From positions 1-64,000 of the forward strand of contig JANQRE010000020.1 in the NCBI GenBank assembly GCA_028284705.1: 64,000 nucleotides of DNA, read 5' to 3'. The notes beneath the pieces were generated by a model. The model did no database searches. It was not told the DNA's origin and saw only the letters and a list, made by a program, of their open reading frames with translations. This document shows, one piece after another, positions 8,920 to 18,127 of the stretch (position 1 is its first letter; every line of letters begins with the position of its first letter). This DNA is from Paracoccaceae bacterium. Its GTDB lineage: Bacteria > Pseudomonadota > Alphaproteobacteria > Rhodobacterales > Rhodobacteraceae. The position numbers were made by a program, and so were the translations under genes.

Positions 8920-10739
8920 TTTTCTTCCGGTTTCTTCTTCTGGAAACCGGATTTGATGTTGCCGAAGATGTCTGGCGTGTAGCCTTGGCTTTTCATGATC
9001 GCATATTGCTGGACGAAGGTGATCACGTTGTTTGCGATCCAGTAGACGACGAGCCCGCTGGCGAAGCTTCCCAGCATGAACATGAAGACCCAGGGCATCC
9101 AGGCGAAGATCATCGCTTGCGTCGGATCGGTGGGGGCCGGGTTCAGTTTCTGCTGCAGCCACATCGAGATGCCGAGGATCAGCGGCAGGATGCCGATGAA
9201 GATCAGCGCGACGATCGAGCCCGGCTCCGGACCGGCCCAGGGGAACAGGCCCCACAGGTTGATGATCGACGTGGGGTCGGGCGCGCTGAGGTCCTGGAAG
9301 GGGCCAAACCAGGCGGCGTGGCGCAGCTCGATGGTGACGAAAATCACCTTGTAGAGCGAGAAGAAGATCGGAATCTGCAGAAGGATCGGCAGACAGCCTG
9401 CGGCGGGGTTCACCTTCTCCTTTTTGTAGAGCGCCATCATCTCGGTTTGGAGCTTCTGGCGATCGTCACCTGCCCGCTCCTTCAGCTTCTCCATCTCCGG
9501 CTGAAGCTCTTTCATCTTCGCCATCGAGACGTAGGATTTGTAGGCCAGCGGCAGCAGGACGGCCTTGATGATCAGGGTCAGCGTGATGATCGCCCAGCCC
9601 ATGTTGCCGATAAGACCGTTCAGCCAGTGCAGAACCGCGAAGATCGGTTTAGTGAGGAAGAAGAACCAGCCCCAATCGATGGAGTCGATGAAGCGGTAGA
9701 TCGTGTTGTCGCGCTCATATTCGCGGATTGCTTCCCATTCTTTGGCGCCTGCGAAGAACTGTGTTGTGACCTCCGAGGTCGCGCCGGGGGCAAGTTCCAC
9801 GGTGCTCATCCGGGCGGTTGCGCGATAGATGTCAGCGGCGGCGTCGTATTTCAGGACGGAGGTGAAGGGTTCCGTCCCTGCGGGCACCAGCGTTGTCATC
9901 CAGTAATGGTCCGTGAACCCGAGCCAGCCATTGGCGTTGATCTGTGCCACGCTGGCATTCGCGCCCCAGAGCGGGTCGGGGTCGAAGTCGCGCAGGTCGT
10001 CGTAGTGCAGTTCTTCCAGCTCATCTCCGGTTTGGCGCATCGCACCCTCATGGATGATGAAAAAGCCTTTCTGATCGGTGGGTTCGCCGAAGCGCTCGAT
10101 CTCGCTGTAAGGCGCAAGGCGGTGGGTCTCAGAGCCGGTATTCTCAACGATCTGGCGCACCGAGAACATGAACCGGTCATCCACGGAAATCTCACGGGTG
10201 AACTTGAGGCCCGCCGAATTGGTCCAGCTCAGGGAGATTGGGCTGTCAGGGGTCAGGGTCGGTTCGCCCTCGATCTGCCAGGCGGTGTTGGCGCCGGGGA
10301 CATCCTCAAAACTCAGGCTGCCGCCGGGTGCCCAGCCAAAGAGCGCGTGATAGGCGCCAACGGTTCCAACCGGAGAGAGCAGGGTGACCGTGTCGCTGCC
10401 TTCGTCAAGCGTCTCGCGGTAGCGATTGAGTTTCAGATCATCAAGCCGACCGCCGGTGAGTGAGATCGACCCGGTTAGGTTCGGTGTCTCGATGGGGATA
10501 CGCACGGATTCCGAAAGTGCGGCGGACCGCGCCTCGGTGGGCGAGGCCGCAATTGCAGGTGTGCCATTTTGGACGGCAGGTTCCGCGCCGGGAACGGTCG
10601 TGCCGGGCTGTGTTTGAGTTGCGGTAGGCGCATTGGGATCGACGACCGGTTCTTCGGGCGGGAAGAGCACAAACCATACCAAAATCACCAGGAAACTCAG
10701 TGCCGTGGCAAGAATGAGATTCTTATTGTGATCGTCCAT
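8916..10739 (-). CDS. yidC: Membrane protein insertase YidC
   Basis: A 607-residue inner-membrane insertase that places proteins in the membrane alone or with SecYEG. The first hydrophobic segment is at residues 7-25, starting MDDHNKNLILATALSFLVI. A large periplasmic beta-sandwich domain runs to about residue 340. The conserved insertase core follows, with WGWFFFLTKPIF, KPKMKELQPEM-like coiled-coil hairpin residues and GCLPILLQIPIFFSLYKV. Length and layout are typical of Gram-negative YidC. It is 120 bases downstream of the EAL gene and overlaps the MOSC gene. Confidence 0.96.
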   Translation of the reverse strand: MDDHNKNLILATALSFLVILVWFVLFPPEEPVVDPNAPTATQTQPGTTVPGAEPAVQNGTPAIAASPTEARSAALSESVRIPIETPNLTGSISLTGGRLDDLKLNRYRETLDEGSDTVTLLSPVGTVGAYHALFGWAPGGSLSFEDVPGANTAWQIEGEPTLTPDSPISLSWTNSAGLKFTREISVDDRFMFSVRQIVENTGSETHRLAPYSEIERFGEPTDQKGFFIIHEGAMRQTGDELEELHYDDLRDFDPDPLWGANASVAQINANGWLGFTDHYWMTTLVPAGTEPFTSVLKYDAAADIYRATARMSTVELAPGATSEVTTQFFAGAKEWEAIREYERDNTIYRFIDSIDWGWFFFLTKPIFAVLHWLNGLIGNMGWAIITLTLIIKAVLLPLAYKSYVSMAKMKELQPEMEKLKERAGDDRQKLQTEMMALYKKEKVNPAAGCLPILLQIPIFFSLYKVIFVTIELRHAAWFGPFQDLSAPDPTSIINLWGLFPWAGPEPGSIVALIFIGILPLILGISMWLQQKLNPAPTDPTQAMIFAWMPWVFMFMLGSFASGLVVYWIANNVITFVQQYAIMKSQGYTPDIFGNIKSGFQKKKPEEK

Positions 10740-10806
10740 CAGCGCCCCAAAGCTCAGCTTGCATTGACCAGTGGTTCAATAGGCTGAGGTGGGAAAGGTC
10801 AAGCTG

Positions 10807-10823
10807 TTTTGCAAGGCAAAACG
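10807..10823 (-). terminator. Small hairpin downstream of the EAL gene
   Basis: GTTTTGC (10807-10813) and GCAAAAC (10817-10823) form a perfect seven-base stem with a three-base loop. No T run follows on either strand, so this is at best a weak terminator for the EAL gene or a leader structure for yidC. Confidence 0.3.
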
Positions 10824-10859
10824 CGGCTTTCCACTCACATATTCGGGCGGTTTTTGGAG

Positions 10860-12374
10860 CTACCCGGTTTTGCGCTGCAAGAGCGGTGGGCTTTTTAGTT
10901 TCTTCTGATGATCGGCCAACCAGGCCAGCGTATCTTCAAAGGGCATGGGGCGGGCGATGCCGAAACCTTGCAGATGGGTGCAGCCAATTTGCGACAGGAT
11001 GCTCTGCTCGCCGACGCTCTCGACCCCTTCGGCCAGGGTTTCGATTTCAAGCCGCTCTGCCATGCCGACAATCGCCGCCACCATGCGTTGTTGCTCGGGG
11101 TCTTCGTCGGCGCGTTGCACGAACGAACGGTCGATCTTGATGCGATCCACCTTGAAGCGACGAATATTTGCCAAGGTCGCATGACCGGTGCCGAAATCGT
11201 CGAGGTCGATATTGAAGCCTTGTGATCCCAATTCGCGGATATTGCGGGTGATCACGTCATCCGCGGATTCCGAAATCACCGTCTCCAAGATTTCTACGGT
11301 CAGGCGTCGAGGGTCCAGTTCAAACCGATCCACATCCCATTTGATCCGTTCCACCAGGCTTGGATTGCGCAGCTCCTGTGTGGCGAAGTTGACCGAGACG
11401 CTTGGTACATCGAACCCGGCCTTGTCCCAGGACACGACGGCGCGCAGGGCGTGGTTCAGGATCGCCTCGCTCAAATCTTCCATCCGCCCGGCACGCTCCA
11501 GAAGCGGAATAAACTCCGACGGCGGCACCATGCCATGCACGGGATGTTTCCACCGCGCCAGTGCCTCAAACCCCGTCACCTGGCCCGTATCCGTCGAGAT
11601 TTGTGGCTGAAACCACGGAATGATGTGGCCCGATGCAAGCGCATCGATCACATCCGATTGCATCTTTTCAGGCTCTCGGTTCTCGGTCGGCGTGAGATTT
11701 GAGAACGACCGGATCGCGCCGTTTTCAGCCCGCCGAGCCTCGGCGAGGGCCAGAACGGCCGCATCATACATTGACCGCGCCGTGTGTGCGGGCGCGCGGG
11801 AATCGAGGCAGAAGCCAACGGCGACGGAGATATGCAATTCGGTCCCATCAAGCGCGATAGGTTGCGAGAGGCCTGTCTGTAGACGTTCGATCAGGGAGAT
11901 CACCGAATTCAGTTCCGGCGCGCGGATACCATCGATGCTCAGCCCAATGAGCCCATCTTCCAGCACGAAGATATTGTCAGAGCGCCGCATCATGACCCCA
12001 AGGCGGGCGATCATCTCGCCGCGCACAAATTCCACGGCGGAGACGCCCCAATCCCTTTCAATTGTCGCGCTATCTTCAAGCTCGAGCAGGATACAGGCGG
12101 TGCGATGGTTTTCTGTGTTTTCTGCGAGTTGATTCTCCATGGAGCGCTGCATCGCGTCGAACCCGCGGCGCTCAAACCGCCGGCGGCCATCGGAATGCGC
12201 CAGCAGCAGGGCATTGCCAGCCAGGATCATGATCGGAATGACCACCGCCATGACCACAAGCAATTCGAGCGCATTGATTGCATATGCCACGGCTGCGGAC
12301 ACAGGCAGCACCGCCAAAGCGGATTTCTGGATCAGCTGTTGACGCCAAAATCTAGTCATTACCTGTGCGCTCAT
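10860..12374 (-). CDS. EAL-domain cyclic-di-GMP phosphodiesterase with degenerate GGDEF domain
   Basis: A 504-residue protein. Two hydrophobic segments (about residues 18-60) anchor it in the membrane. A diguanylate-cyclase-like domain spans about residues 85-220, but its catalytic loop reads GLSIDGI instead of GGDEF, so synthesis activity is unlikely. The EAL domain (about 240-490) keeps FEALARW, the NFATQEL asparagine, EILET, DDFGTGHA and DRIKIDRSFV, so hydrolysis of c-di-GMP is expected. It lies 65 bases downstream of ttcA. What signal the N-terminal part senses is not apparent. Confidence 0.9.
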   Translation of the reverse strand: MSAQVMTRFWRQQLIQKSALAVLPVSAAVAYAINALELLVVMAVVIPIMILAGNALLLAHSDGRRRFERRGFDAMQRSMENQLAENTENHRTACILLELEDSATIERDWGVSAVEFVRGEMIARLGVMMRRSDNIFVLEDGLIGLSIDGIRAPELNSVISLIERLQTGLSQPIALDGTELHISVAVGFCLDSRAPAHTARSMYDAAVLALAEARRAENGAIRSFSNLTPTENREPEKMQSDVIDALASGHIIPWFQPQISTDTGQVTGFEALARWKHPVHGMVPPSEFIPLLERAGRMEDLSEAILNHALRAVVSWDKAGFDVPSVSVNFATQELRNPSLVERIKWDVDRFELDPRRLTVEILETVISESADDVITRNIRELGSQGFNIDLDDFGTGHATLANIRRFKVDRIKIDRSFVQRADEDPEQQRMVAAIVGMAERLEIETLAEGVESVGEQSILSQIGCTHLQGFGIARPMPFEDTLAWLADHQKKLKSPPLLQRKTG

Positions 12375-12439
12375 CGCGGGCCTCGAACCGGTTTGGGATC
12401 AGATCGCGGCGACGCTACGGGCAGAGAATGCCGAGAGTC

Positions 12440-13309
12440 TTAATTCTCGTCCGTCAGTTGTGGAGGATTTTCGTCAAATGGTTTCTCTTCTCGGGAAAGT
12501 CCTGCAAAATCAAAGAGTTTCGGGTCGAGCAAGTGTGAAGGTCGGGCATTCATCAAAGCGCGAAACATCTTTTGCCGACGCCCCGGTGCCTTTGCTTCCC
12601 AGGAGTTTAACAACTCTTTCACATTTTGCCGCTGCAACCCGTCCTGCGAGCCACAGAGGTCACAGGGAATGATCGGGTATTGCAGGTCGCGCGCGAACTT
12701 CCCACAATCGGCCTCGGCGACATAGGCCAGAGGGCGGTAGACGAACAGGTCACCTTCCTCGTTCACCAGTTTCGGCGGCATAGTGGCGAGCCGCGATCCG
12801 TGGAAGAGGTTGAGGAAAAACGTCTCCAGAATGTCGTCCCGGTGGTGGCCCAGCACAACCGCCGAACACCCCTCTTCGCGGGCAATTCGGTAGAGATTTC
12901 CGCGTCTTAAGCGCGAGCAAAGCGCACAATAGGTACGTCCCTCGGGCACTTTATCGACGACGATTGAATAGGTGTCCTGATATTCGATCCGATGTGGCAC
13001 GCCCATACGGTCGAGAAAGTCGGGCAGGACGGTTGCCGGAAACCCGGGCTGACCCTGATCGAGATTGCAGGCGAGGATCTCGACCGGCAAAAGCCCGCGC
13101 CATTGCAACTCGGTCAATGCCGCCAGCAAGGTATAGCTGTCCTTGCCGCCCGACAGACAGATCAGCCATTTCGCGCCACGCTCGATCATGCCGAAATCGT
13201 CGATGGCGGCCCGGGTCTCGCGCACGATGCGTTTGCGCAGTTTCTTGAACTCCGTGGTGTCGGGCGCATGCTCGAAGAGCGGGTGGATGTCTTTGGGTTG
13301 GTCCAGCAT
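12440..13309 (-). CDS. ttcA: tRNA 2-thiocytidine synthetase TtcA
   Basis: A 289-residue ATP-dependent thiolase that makes 2-thiocytidine at position 32 of certain tRNAs. The PP-loop SGGKDS is at residues 53-58, and two CxxC motifs that hold the iron-sulfur cluster are present as CALC and CDLC. The start at 13309 ([12 protein letters not shown]) gives the normal TtcA N-terminus; the longer upstream frame would overlap the divergent lipoprotein gene region. It is transcribed away from the DUF3833-type gene. Confidence 0.94.
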   Translation of the reverse strand: MLDQPKDIHPLFEHAPDTTEFKKLRKRIVRETRAAIDDFGMIERGAKWLICLSGGKDSYTLLAALTELQWRGLLPVEILACNLDQGQPGFPATVLPDFLDRMGVPHRIEYQDTYSIVVDKVPEGRTYCALCSRLRRGNLYRIAREEGCSAVVLGHHRDDILETFFLNLFHGSRLATMPPKLVNEEGDLFVYRPLAYVAEADCGKFARDLQYPIIPCDLCGSQDGLQRQNVKELLNSWEAKAPGRRQKMFRALMNARPSHLLDPKLFDFAGLSREEKPFDENPPQLTDEN

Positions 13310-13397
13310 GGGCGTGCTTATAGGGCGGCGGAGCGGTGCAGGGAAGATGCATCCGACAGCGGGCCTAGGGCGTAGAAGGCTGGAGAGGAGGCCGCTC

Positions 13398-13922
13398 ATG
13401 CGCCGTTTCGCCATTTTGCTCACACTCGCCATCGCGGCCTGCACCGGCAAGCCCAGTTTCGACGATCCCAGCTTCTCGGATCGGGAGTTGAACCTTGAGG
13501 AGTTCTTCAGCGGCGATCTGGTCGCGCGCGGGCAGTTTCAGGACATCTTCGGCACTGTTCGACGGCAGTTTGATGTCACGATCAAGGGAACCTGGGATGG
13601 CGAGATCCTGCGGCTGGTGGAGGATTTCGTCTATGAAGATCGGTCAACCGAGCAGCGCATCTGGACCTTGCGAAAAACCGGCCCCGAGACCTGGGAAGGC
13701 ACGGCGCCGGGCGTGATTGGCAAGGCGACGGGGGAGGAGCAGGGGGATCGGTTCAATTGGCGCTACACGATCGACCTGCCGGTGGGTGAGGGTGAGACCG
13801 CGCGTGTGACCTTTGATGACTGGATGTGGTTGCAATCGGAGACGCACCTGTTGAACCGCGCTTACATGAAACGCTGGGGCGTGGATGTGGGGGACGTGAT
13901 CATAACCTTTGAGAAACTGTAG
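13398..13922 (+). CDS. DUF3833 family lipoprotein
   Basis: A 174-residue protein with a short signal peptide and a lipobox, LAIAAC, which places the lipidated cysteine at residue 15. The mature part matches the DUF3833 family, with [22 protein letters not shown] near the start and the [18 protein letters not shown] ending. Its function is unknown; it is probably anchored in the periplasm or outer membrane. GGAGAGGAGG a few bases upstream supports ATG 13398. A hydrolase gene follows after 65 bases on the same strand. Confidence 0.85.
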   Translation: MRRFAILLTLAIAACTGKPSFDDPSFSDRELNLEEFFSGDLVARGQFQDIFGTVRRQFDVTIKGTWDGEILRLVEDFVYEDRSTEQRIWTLRKTGPETWEGTAPGVIGKATGEEQGDRFNWRYTIDLPVGEGETARVTFDDWMWLQSETHLLNRAYMKRWGVDVGDVIITFEKL

Positions 13923-13987
13923 TGAAGCATTTGGCGAATGCCGCGCGCTGACGCATACTCCTTGAAAGTTTTTGAGGGGGACATTTC

Positions 13988-14863
13988 ATGCCACTGATTT
14001 TCTCACGCCGCGCCATCACGCCATCGGGCAAGTTCTCGACCCGACCGGATGACAAGACGACCTATTACGAGTTCACAAAATCCGGTCGGCGCTGGCAAGC
14101 GGCCCCGATGAGCAAGACCCGCTGGCTTTCTGGTGTGAGGGCAGAGGGTACGACGAAGGACGTTTTGATCCATGTGCATGGGTTCAACACGACGCAGCCT
14201 ACGATGCTCAAGCGTCATCAGCAGATCGAGGCGGGGCTGCGCGCGAAGGGCTACAAGGGCGCTGTGGTGTCTTACGACTGGCCCAACCGCGGCAAAGGCA
14301 CACCGGCGGCCTATCAGGGCGATCTGACCGACCGCGCCCCGGTGATCAGCCGCTTTCTGGTGGAGGACGCGATCCTGCCGTTTCTGAGCATGGACTGGAA
14401 CCCGCGGGTGCATCTTTTCGCCCATTCCATGGGGGCGTTCGTGATCACGGACGGGTTTTCGCAATTCGGCGACAGTTTTGGTCCGGGTACAGCACCCTGG
14501 AAGGTGAACCACATCCTGATGGCCTCGGGTGATGCGCATCGCAATATCTTTGCGAAAGGCGCGGGAGCCTCGCTGAGCCTGGAGCGCCACAGTCGCCGTC
14601 TGACCAATTTCAACTCGCGCGATGATGCGATCCTGACCCTGGCGGTGGTCTGGAACAATCTGCGCAAACGGGTGGGTCAAAGCGGGTTGCCGTCTTCGCA
14701 TTCCCATGAGCATTTCAATGTCGATGGCACGCGCAAATATCGCGATACGAAGCCCGATTTCGATGACAACAATATGGCGGAGATGCTGTATTCGCATCGC
14801 TGGTGGTTTGAGAGTGAGTGGTTTTACAAACGCGCCGCCGACACATTGAAGATCGGGACCTAG
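13988..14863 (+). CDS. Alpha/beta hydrolase (DUF900 family)
   Basis: A 291-residue alpha/beta hydrolase of the DUF900 type. It has [11 protein letters not shown], which forms the oxyanion-side HGFN motif, LFAHSMGAF, which is the nucleophile elbow (serine in AHSMG), and a late histidine region near EHFNVDG or SHRWW that could complete the triad. Substrates of this family are not known. There is no signal peptide. Its stop overlaps the stop of convergent yidD by two bases, so there is no room for a terminator. Confidence 0.85.
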   Translation: MPLIFSRRAITPSGKFSTRPDDKTTYYEFTKSGRRWQAAPMSKTRWLSGVRAEGTTKDVLIHVHGFNTTQPTMLKRHQQIEAGLRAKGYKGAVVSYDWPNRGKGTPAAYQGDLTDRAPVISRFLVEDAILPFLSMDWNPRVHLFAHSMGAFVITDGFSQFGDSFGPGTAPWKVNHILMASGDAHRNIFAKGAGASLSLERHSRRLTNFNSRDDAILTLAVVWNNLRKRVGQSGLPSSHSHEHFNVDGTRKYRDTKPDFDDNNMAEMLYSHRWWFESEWFYKRAADTLKIGT

Positions 14864-15081
14864 TCCGGGACGTTATCGACCCCCGAGCCGCCCCAGGGAT
14901 GGCAGCGGAAGATGCGGCGCGCGGCAAGGTAGCTGCCTTTGATCCCGCCATGTTTTTCGAGCGCTTCGAGCGCGTAGGCGGAGCATGTCGGGTGGTAGCG
15001 GCAGTTGAAGCCGACCCAGGGGCTGAAAAGTAGCCGGTAGGCGCGCACCGGCAGGGCGCAGATATGGGCGAAGGGGCTCAT
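14860..15081 (-). CDS. yidD: Membrane protein insertion efficiency factor YidD
   Basis: A 73-residue protein with the family pattern: [20 protein letters not shown], then [18 protein letters not shown]. It assists YidC-dependent insertion. It overlaps rnpA by four bases in the conserved rpmH-rnpA-yidD order. Unlike many bacteria, yidC is not next: two plus-strand genes, ttcA and the EAL gene lie between. Confidence 0.95.
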   Translation of the reverse strand: MSPFAHICALPVRAYRLLFSPWVGFNCRYHPTCSAYALEALEKHGGIKGSYLAARRIFRCHPWGGSGVDNVPD

Positions 15082-15476
15082 TTGTGGATTTGCCGCAGGG
15101 CGCGGCGCAGATCGTCGAGGAGATCCGAGAAGGGGCGCTCCACGGTCACGCGGGGGCGGCCGATCAGCACGTAGTCCCAGCCGTCATGGCCCATGTCGGG
15201 CAGCACCGCCCGGGCAACCTCGCGCAGGCGCCGTTTGGCGCGGTTGCGGGTCACAGCGTTGCCGATTTTCTTGGAGCAGGTATAGCCGACGCGGAGAGGG
15301 TCTTGATCGCCCCGGTTGCGCGCCTGAAGCAGCAATCCGGATTGGCTGGAGCGTTTCGCGCGGGCAGCCGCCAGAAAGTCAGAACGCTTTCGCAAAACCT
15401 CCAAACGCGAAGACGCCGCCCGGGGCGCACGCGTGTCCGGAACATCTCCGGTCACGGGGGCCTCAGGCGGCGTCAT
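15078..15476 (-). CDS. rnpA: Ribonuclease P protein component
   Basis: A 132-residue basic protein that supports the RNase P ribozyme in 5' processing of tRNA. The RNR motif is clear in [18 protein letters not shown], and [18 protein letters not shown] matches the conserved N-terminal strand and helix. An extra acidic and proline-rich N-terminus of about 22 residues precedes it, so a later start cannot be excluded. It is 26 bases downstream of rpmH. Confidence 0.94.
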   Translation of the reverse strand: MTPPEAPVTGDVPDTRAPRAASSRLEVLRKRSDFLAAARAKRSSQSGLLLQARNRGDQDPLRVGYTCSKKIGNAVTRNRAKRRLREVARAVLPDMGHDGWDYVLIGRPRVTVERPFSDLLDDLRRALRQIHK

Positions 15477-15502
15477 ATCTCAGGTGAGAAACCCTGGCGC
15501 GC

Positions 15503-15640
15503 TTACGCGCTCAGCGATTTCCGTCCTTTTGCGCGGCGCGCGTTCAGGATTTTACGGCCAGCTTTGGTGGCCATGCGGGCGCGGAACCCGTGGCGGCGCT
15601 TGCGCACCAGGTTCGACGGCTGAAAAGTACGTTTGCTCAT
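15503..15640 (-). CDS. rpmH: 50S ribosomal protein L34
   Basis: A 45-residue basic protein reading [20 protein letters not shown] at the start and ending GRKSLSA, which is the unmistakable L34 sequence. ATG is at 15638-15640 and TAA at 15503-15505. It heads the rpmH-rnpA-yidD group. Confidence 0.97.
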   Translation of the reverse strand: MSKRTFQPSNLVRKRRHGFRARMATKAGRKILNARRAKGRKSLSA

Positions 15641-15943
15641 GAGCTTGGCTCCGGTCGGTCGAGAGGCAAACCGCGCTGATTCACCCCGTCATGTCATTCG
15701 AGACCCGTCACATAGAGGGACAGAGGTTCCCCGTCAACGGCTCTGGGCCCGGTTTTGCGGGTCATTTTGCAACATTTTCCGGTCGCGCGACGGGATTTCA
15801 GCCGCCATTTGTTACGAAAGCGTAATTTGACCCACGAAACCCGTCACGGCTCATCAAGCACGCGTGAGGGCAGCTATCGCGGGCAGGTGCAAACCGGCAA
15901 AAGAGGCGCAACTCGACCATTCCTTCCTCCCAAGGACCCCGCT
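15641..15943. other. Intergenic region between divergent rpmH and TVP38 gene
   Basis: About 300 bases between two divergently transcribed units, expected to hold the rpmH promoter and the promoter for the membrane protein gene. I see no convincing promoter, repeat or small gene in it. A long open frame entering from the right has no ribosome binding site before 15944. Confidence 0.5.
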
Positions 15944-16687
15944 ATGACCGATATAATGCAAAATCCCGGGCCCGAGGCCCCTTCCAAATGGCGCAAACGC
16001 GCGCCGATCCTGATTATCGCCACCGCGGCCATTCTGGGTGCGGTTTTCTTGCGTGATTACCTGAGCTTCCAGGCTTTGGCCGACAATCGCGAGGCGCTGA
16101 TTGCCTATCGCGACGAGCACTACCTGCTGACCGTGCTTACATTCATGGCCGCCTACATCGTCATTGTGGCCTTTTCGCTGCCCGGGGCGGCGATTGCCAC
16201 GCTGACGGGCGGCTTCCTCTTTGCCACCTTCCCCGGCGCTCTGTTCAACATGACAGCGGCGACCATCGGGGCTTTGTGTATCTTCACTGCGGCCCGGATG
16301 GGGTTTGGGGATCGTCTGGCCGCGAAGATGGAGAACTCCGAGGGGATCGTGAAGAAGATCAAGGATGGTATCGACGAGAACCAATGGTCGGTGCTGTTCC
16401 TGATCCGCCTTGTGCCCGCCGTGCCGTTCTTCGTGGCCAATCTGGTGCCCGCTTTGGTGGATGTTCCCTATCGCCGGTTCATCATCTCGACCTTCTTTGG
16501 GATCATCCCGGGCTCCGTCGTCTACACCTCTGTCGGCGCTGGTCTGGGTGAGGTGTTCGCCCGCGGTGAAACCCCCAATCTTGGCATTATCTTCGAGCCG
16601 CATATTCTGCTGCCGATCCTCGGCCTTTGTGCGCTCGCGGCCCTGCCGATTGTTCTGAAAGCCGTGCGCGGCAAGGAAGGCCTCTAA
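15944..16687 (+). CDS. TVP38/TMEM64 family membrane protein
   Basis: A 247-residue protein of the DedA/VTT superfamily with five or six hydrophobic segments. The core motif region VLFLIRLVPAVPFFVANLV is followed by the FGIIPGSVVYTSVGAGLG segment typical of TVP38. It is an inner-membrane protein, possibly a lipid scramblase or transporter by family analogy. CAAGGA ahead of ATG 15944 favours this start over one 189 bases upstream. The next gene starts three bases after the stop, a common pairing in which this protein and a flavin oxidoreductase are neighbours or fused. Confidence 0.88.
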   Translation: MTDIMQNPGPEAPSKWRKRAPILIIATAAILGAVFLRDYLSFQALADNREALIAYRDEHYLLTVLTFMAAYIVIVAFSLPGAAIATLTGGFLFATFPGALFNMTAATIGALCIFTAARMGFGDRLAAKMENSEGIVKKIKDGIDENQWSVLFLIRLVPAVPFFVANLVPALVDVPYRRFIISTFFGIIPGSVVYTSVGAGLGEVFARGETPNLGIIFEPHILLPILGLCALAALPIVLKAVRGKEGL

Positions 16688-16690
16688 GAT

Positions 16691-18109
16691 ATGGAAAAGA
16701 TCAAGACGGACCTGTTGGTCATCGGCGCAGGCTCCGGTGGCCTGTCGGTCGCGGCCGGGGCCAGCCAGATGGGCGCGAAAGTGGTGCTCCTGGAAGACCA
16801 CAAGATGGGCGGCGATTGCCTGAACTATGGCTGTGTGCCCTCCAAAGCGCTGATCGCGGCGGGCAAACAGGCCTACACCCTGCAACATGGGTCCCAATTC
16901 GGCGTCGCCGATGCCAAGCCGAAGGTGGATTACGCCGCTGCCAAGGATCACGTCGCCTCCGTCATCAAAACCATTGAACCCGTCGACAGTCAGGAACGTT
17001 TCGAAGGTCTCGGCGTGCATGTGATCCGTGAACGCGGGCGTTTCATTCGTCCTGATGCTGTCCAAGCGGGCGATTATGAGATTACCGCGCGCCGTACGGT
17101 CATCGCCACTGGCTCTGCGCCGCTGGTGCCGCCGATCCCCGGCCTCGACAAGGTGCCCTATCTCACCAATGAGAGCCTTTGGGACCTGCGCGATCTGCCG
17201 AAACATTTGCTCGTCATCGGCGGCGGGCCCATCGGTATGGAGATGGCGCAAGCCCATCGCAGGCTTGGGTCCGAGGTGACCGTGATCGAAGGCCTGAAAG
17301 CCATGGGCAAGGATGACCCGGAACTGGCTGCTATCGTGCTTGAGAAGTTGCGTGGCGAAGGTATTGCCATTGAGGAAGATGCTCTGGCCGAAGAAATCAC
17401 CGGCAAAGCGGGTGCGATCACCGTGAAGGCCAAGGACGGGCGTGTGTTCAAAGGCACGCATCTCTTGATGGCTGTTGGCCGCGCCGCGAATGTCAATGAT
17501 CTGGGGTTGGAGAACGCCAAGATCGAGTATGACCGCGGCGGTATCAAAGTCGATGACGCCCTGCGCACCAACAACCCCAAGGTTTACGCCATCGGCGACG
17601 TGTCCGGCGGTCTGCAATTCACCCATGTGGCGGGCTACCACGCAGGTGTGGTGATCCGCTCGATCCTGTTTGGTCTGCCGTCTAAGGCGAAAACCTCTCA
17701 TATCCCCTGGGCGACATATACCGATCCGGAACTCGCGCAGGTTGGTCTGACCGAGGCGCAAGCGAAGGAAAAGCATGGGGAGGCTGCTGAGGTTTACCGT
17801 TTCCCCTATCACGAGAACGACCGCGCCATCGCGGAGGCCAAAACCACAGGTCTTGTGAAGGTCATGGTCGTGAAAGGTCGCCCCGTTGGGGCCTCCATTG
17901 TCGGTGCGAATGCTGGTGATCTGATCAGCTTCTGGGCGCTCGCGATCGCCAATAATCTCAAGATGAGCGGTATCGCAGGCATGGTCGCGCCCTATCCGAC
18001 GATCGGAGAGGTTAACAAACGCGCCGCTGGTGCCTATTTCTCGCCAAGGCTTTTCGAAAGCGATAAAGTCAAGACAGTCGTGCGGCTGGTGCAACGCTTC
18101 CTGCCCTAA
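16691..18109 (+). CDS. FAD-dependent pyridine nucleotide-disulfide oxidoreductase
   Basis: A 472-residue class I flavoprotein related to dihydrolipoamide dehydrogenase and mercuric reductase. The FAD fingerprint GAGSGG is at residues 12-17, the redox pair is C43 and C48 in DCLNYGCVPSK, the NAD(P)H fold begins GGGPIGMEMA, and YAIGDVSGG binds FAD. The C-terminal catalytic base, His-Pro in lipoamide dehydrogenase, reads PYPTIGE here, so Tyr replaces His as in mercuric reductase. There is no N-terminal metal-binding domain and no mer gene nearby. It is coupled to the TVP38 gene; its substrate is unknown. Confidence 0.88.
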   Translation: MEKIKTDLLVIGAGSGGLSVAAGASQMGAKVVLLEDHKMGGDCLNYGCVPSKALIAAGKQAYTLQHGSQFGVADAKPKVDYAAAKDHVASVIKTIEPVDSQERFEGLGVHVIRERGRFIRPDAVQAGDYEITARRTVIATGSAPLVPPIPGLDKVPYLTNESLWDLRDLPKHLLVIGGGPIGMEMAQAHRRLGSEVTVIEGLKAMGKDDPELAAIVLEKLRGEGIAIEEDALAEEITGKAGAITVKAKDGRVFKGTHLLMAVGRAANVNDLGLENAKIEYDRGGIKVDDALRTNNPKVYAIGDVSGGLQFTHVAGYHAGVVIRSILFGLPSKAKTSHIPWATYTDPELAQVGLTEAQAKEKHGEAAEVYRFPYHENDRAIAEAKTTGLVKVMVVKGRPVGASIVGANAGDLISFWALAIANNLKMSGIAGMVAPYPTIGEVNKRAAGAYFSPRLFESDKVKTVVRLVQRFLP

Positions 18110-18127
18110 ACCAAGACGAGGAAAACT

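Noticed and set aside
8913-10463. A 516-codon open frame on the plus strand over yidC
   Set aside because: yidC on the other strand is unmistakable; this frame has no ribosome binding site and shadow-type composition.
15854-18094. A 746-codon open frame on the minus strand
   Set aside because: It is antisense to the TVP38 and oxidoreductase genes, which carry clear motifs; its composition is that of a shadow frame.
16691-18109. Calling the flavoprotein mercuric reductase
   Set aside because: It lacks the N-terminal metal-binding domain and C-terminal cysteine pair and has no mer neighbours, so the specific name is not supported.
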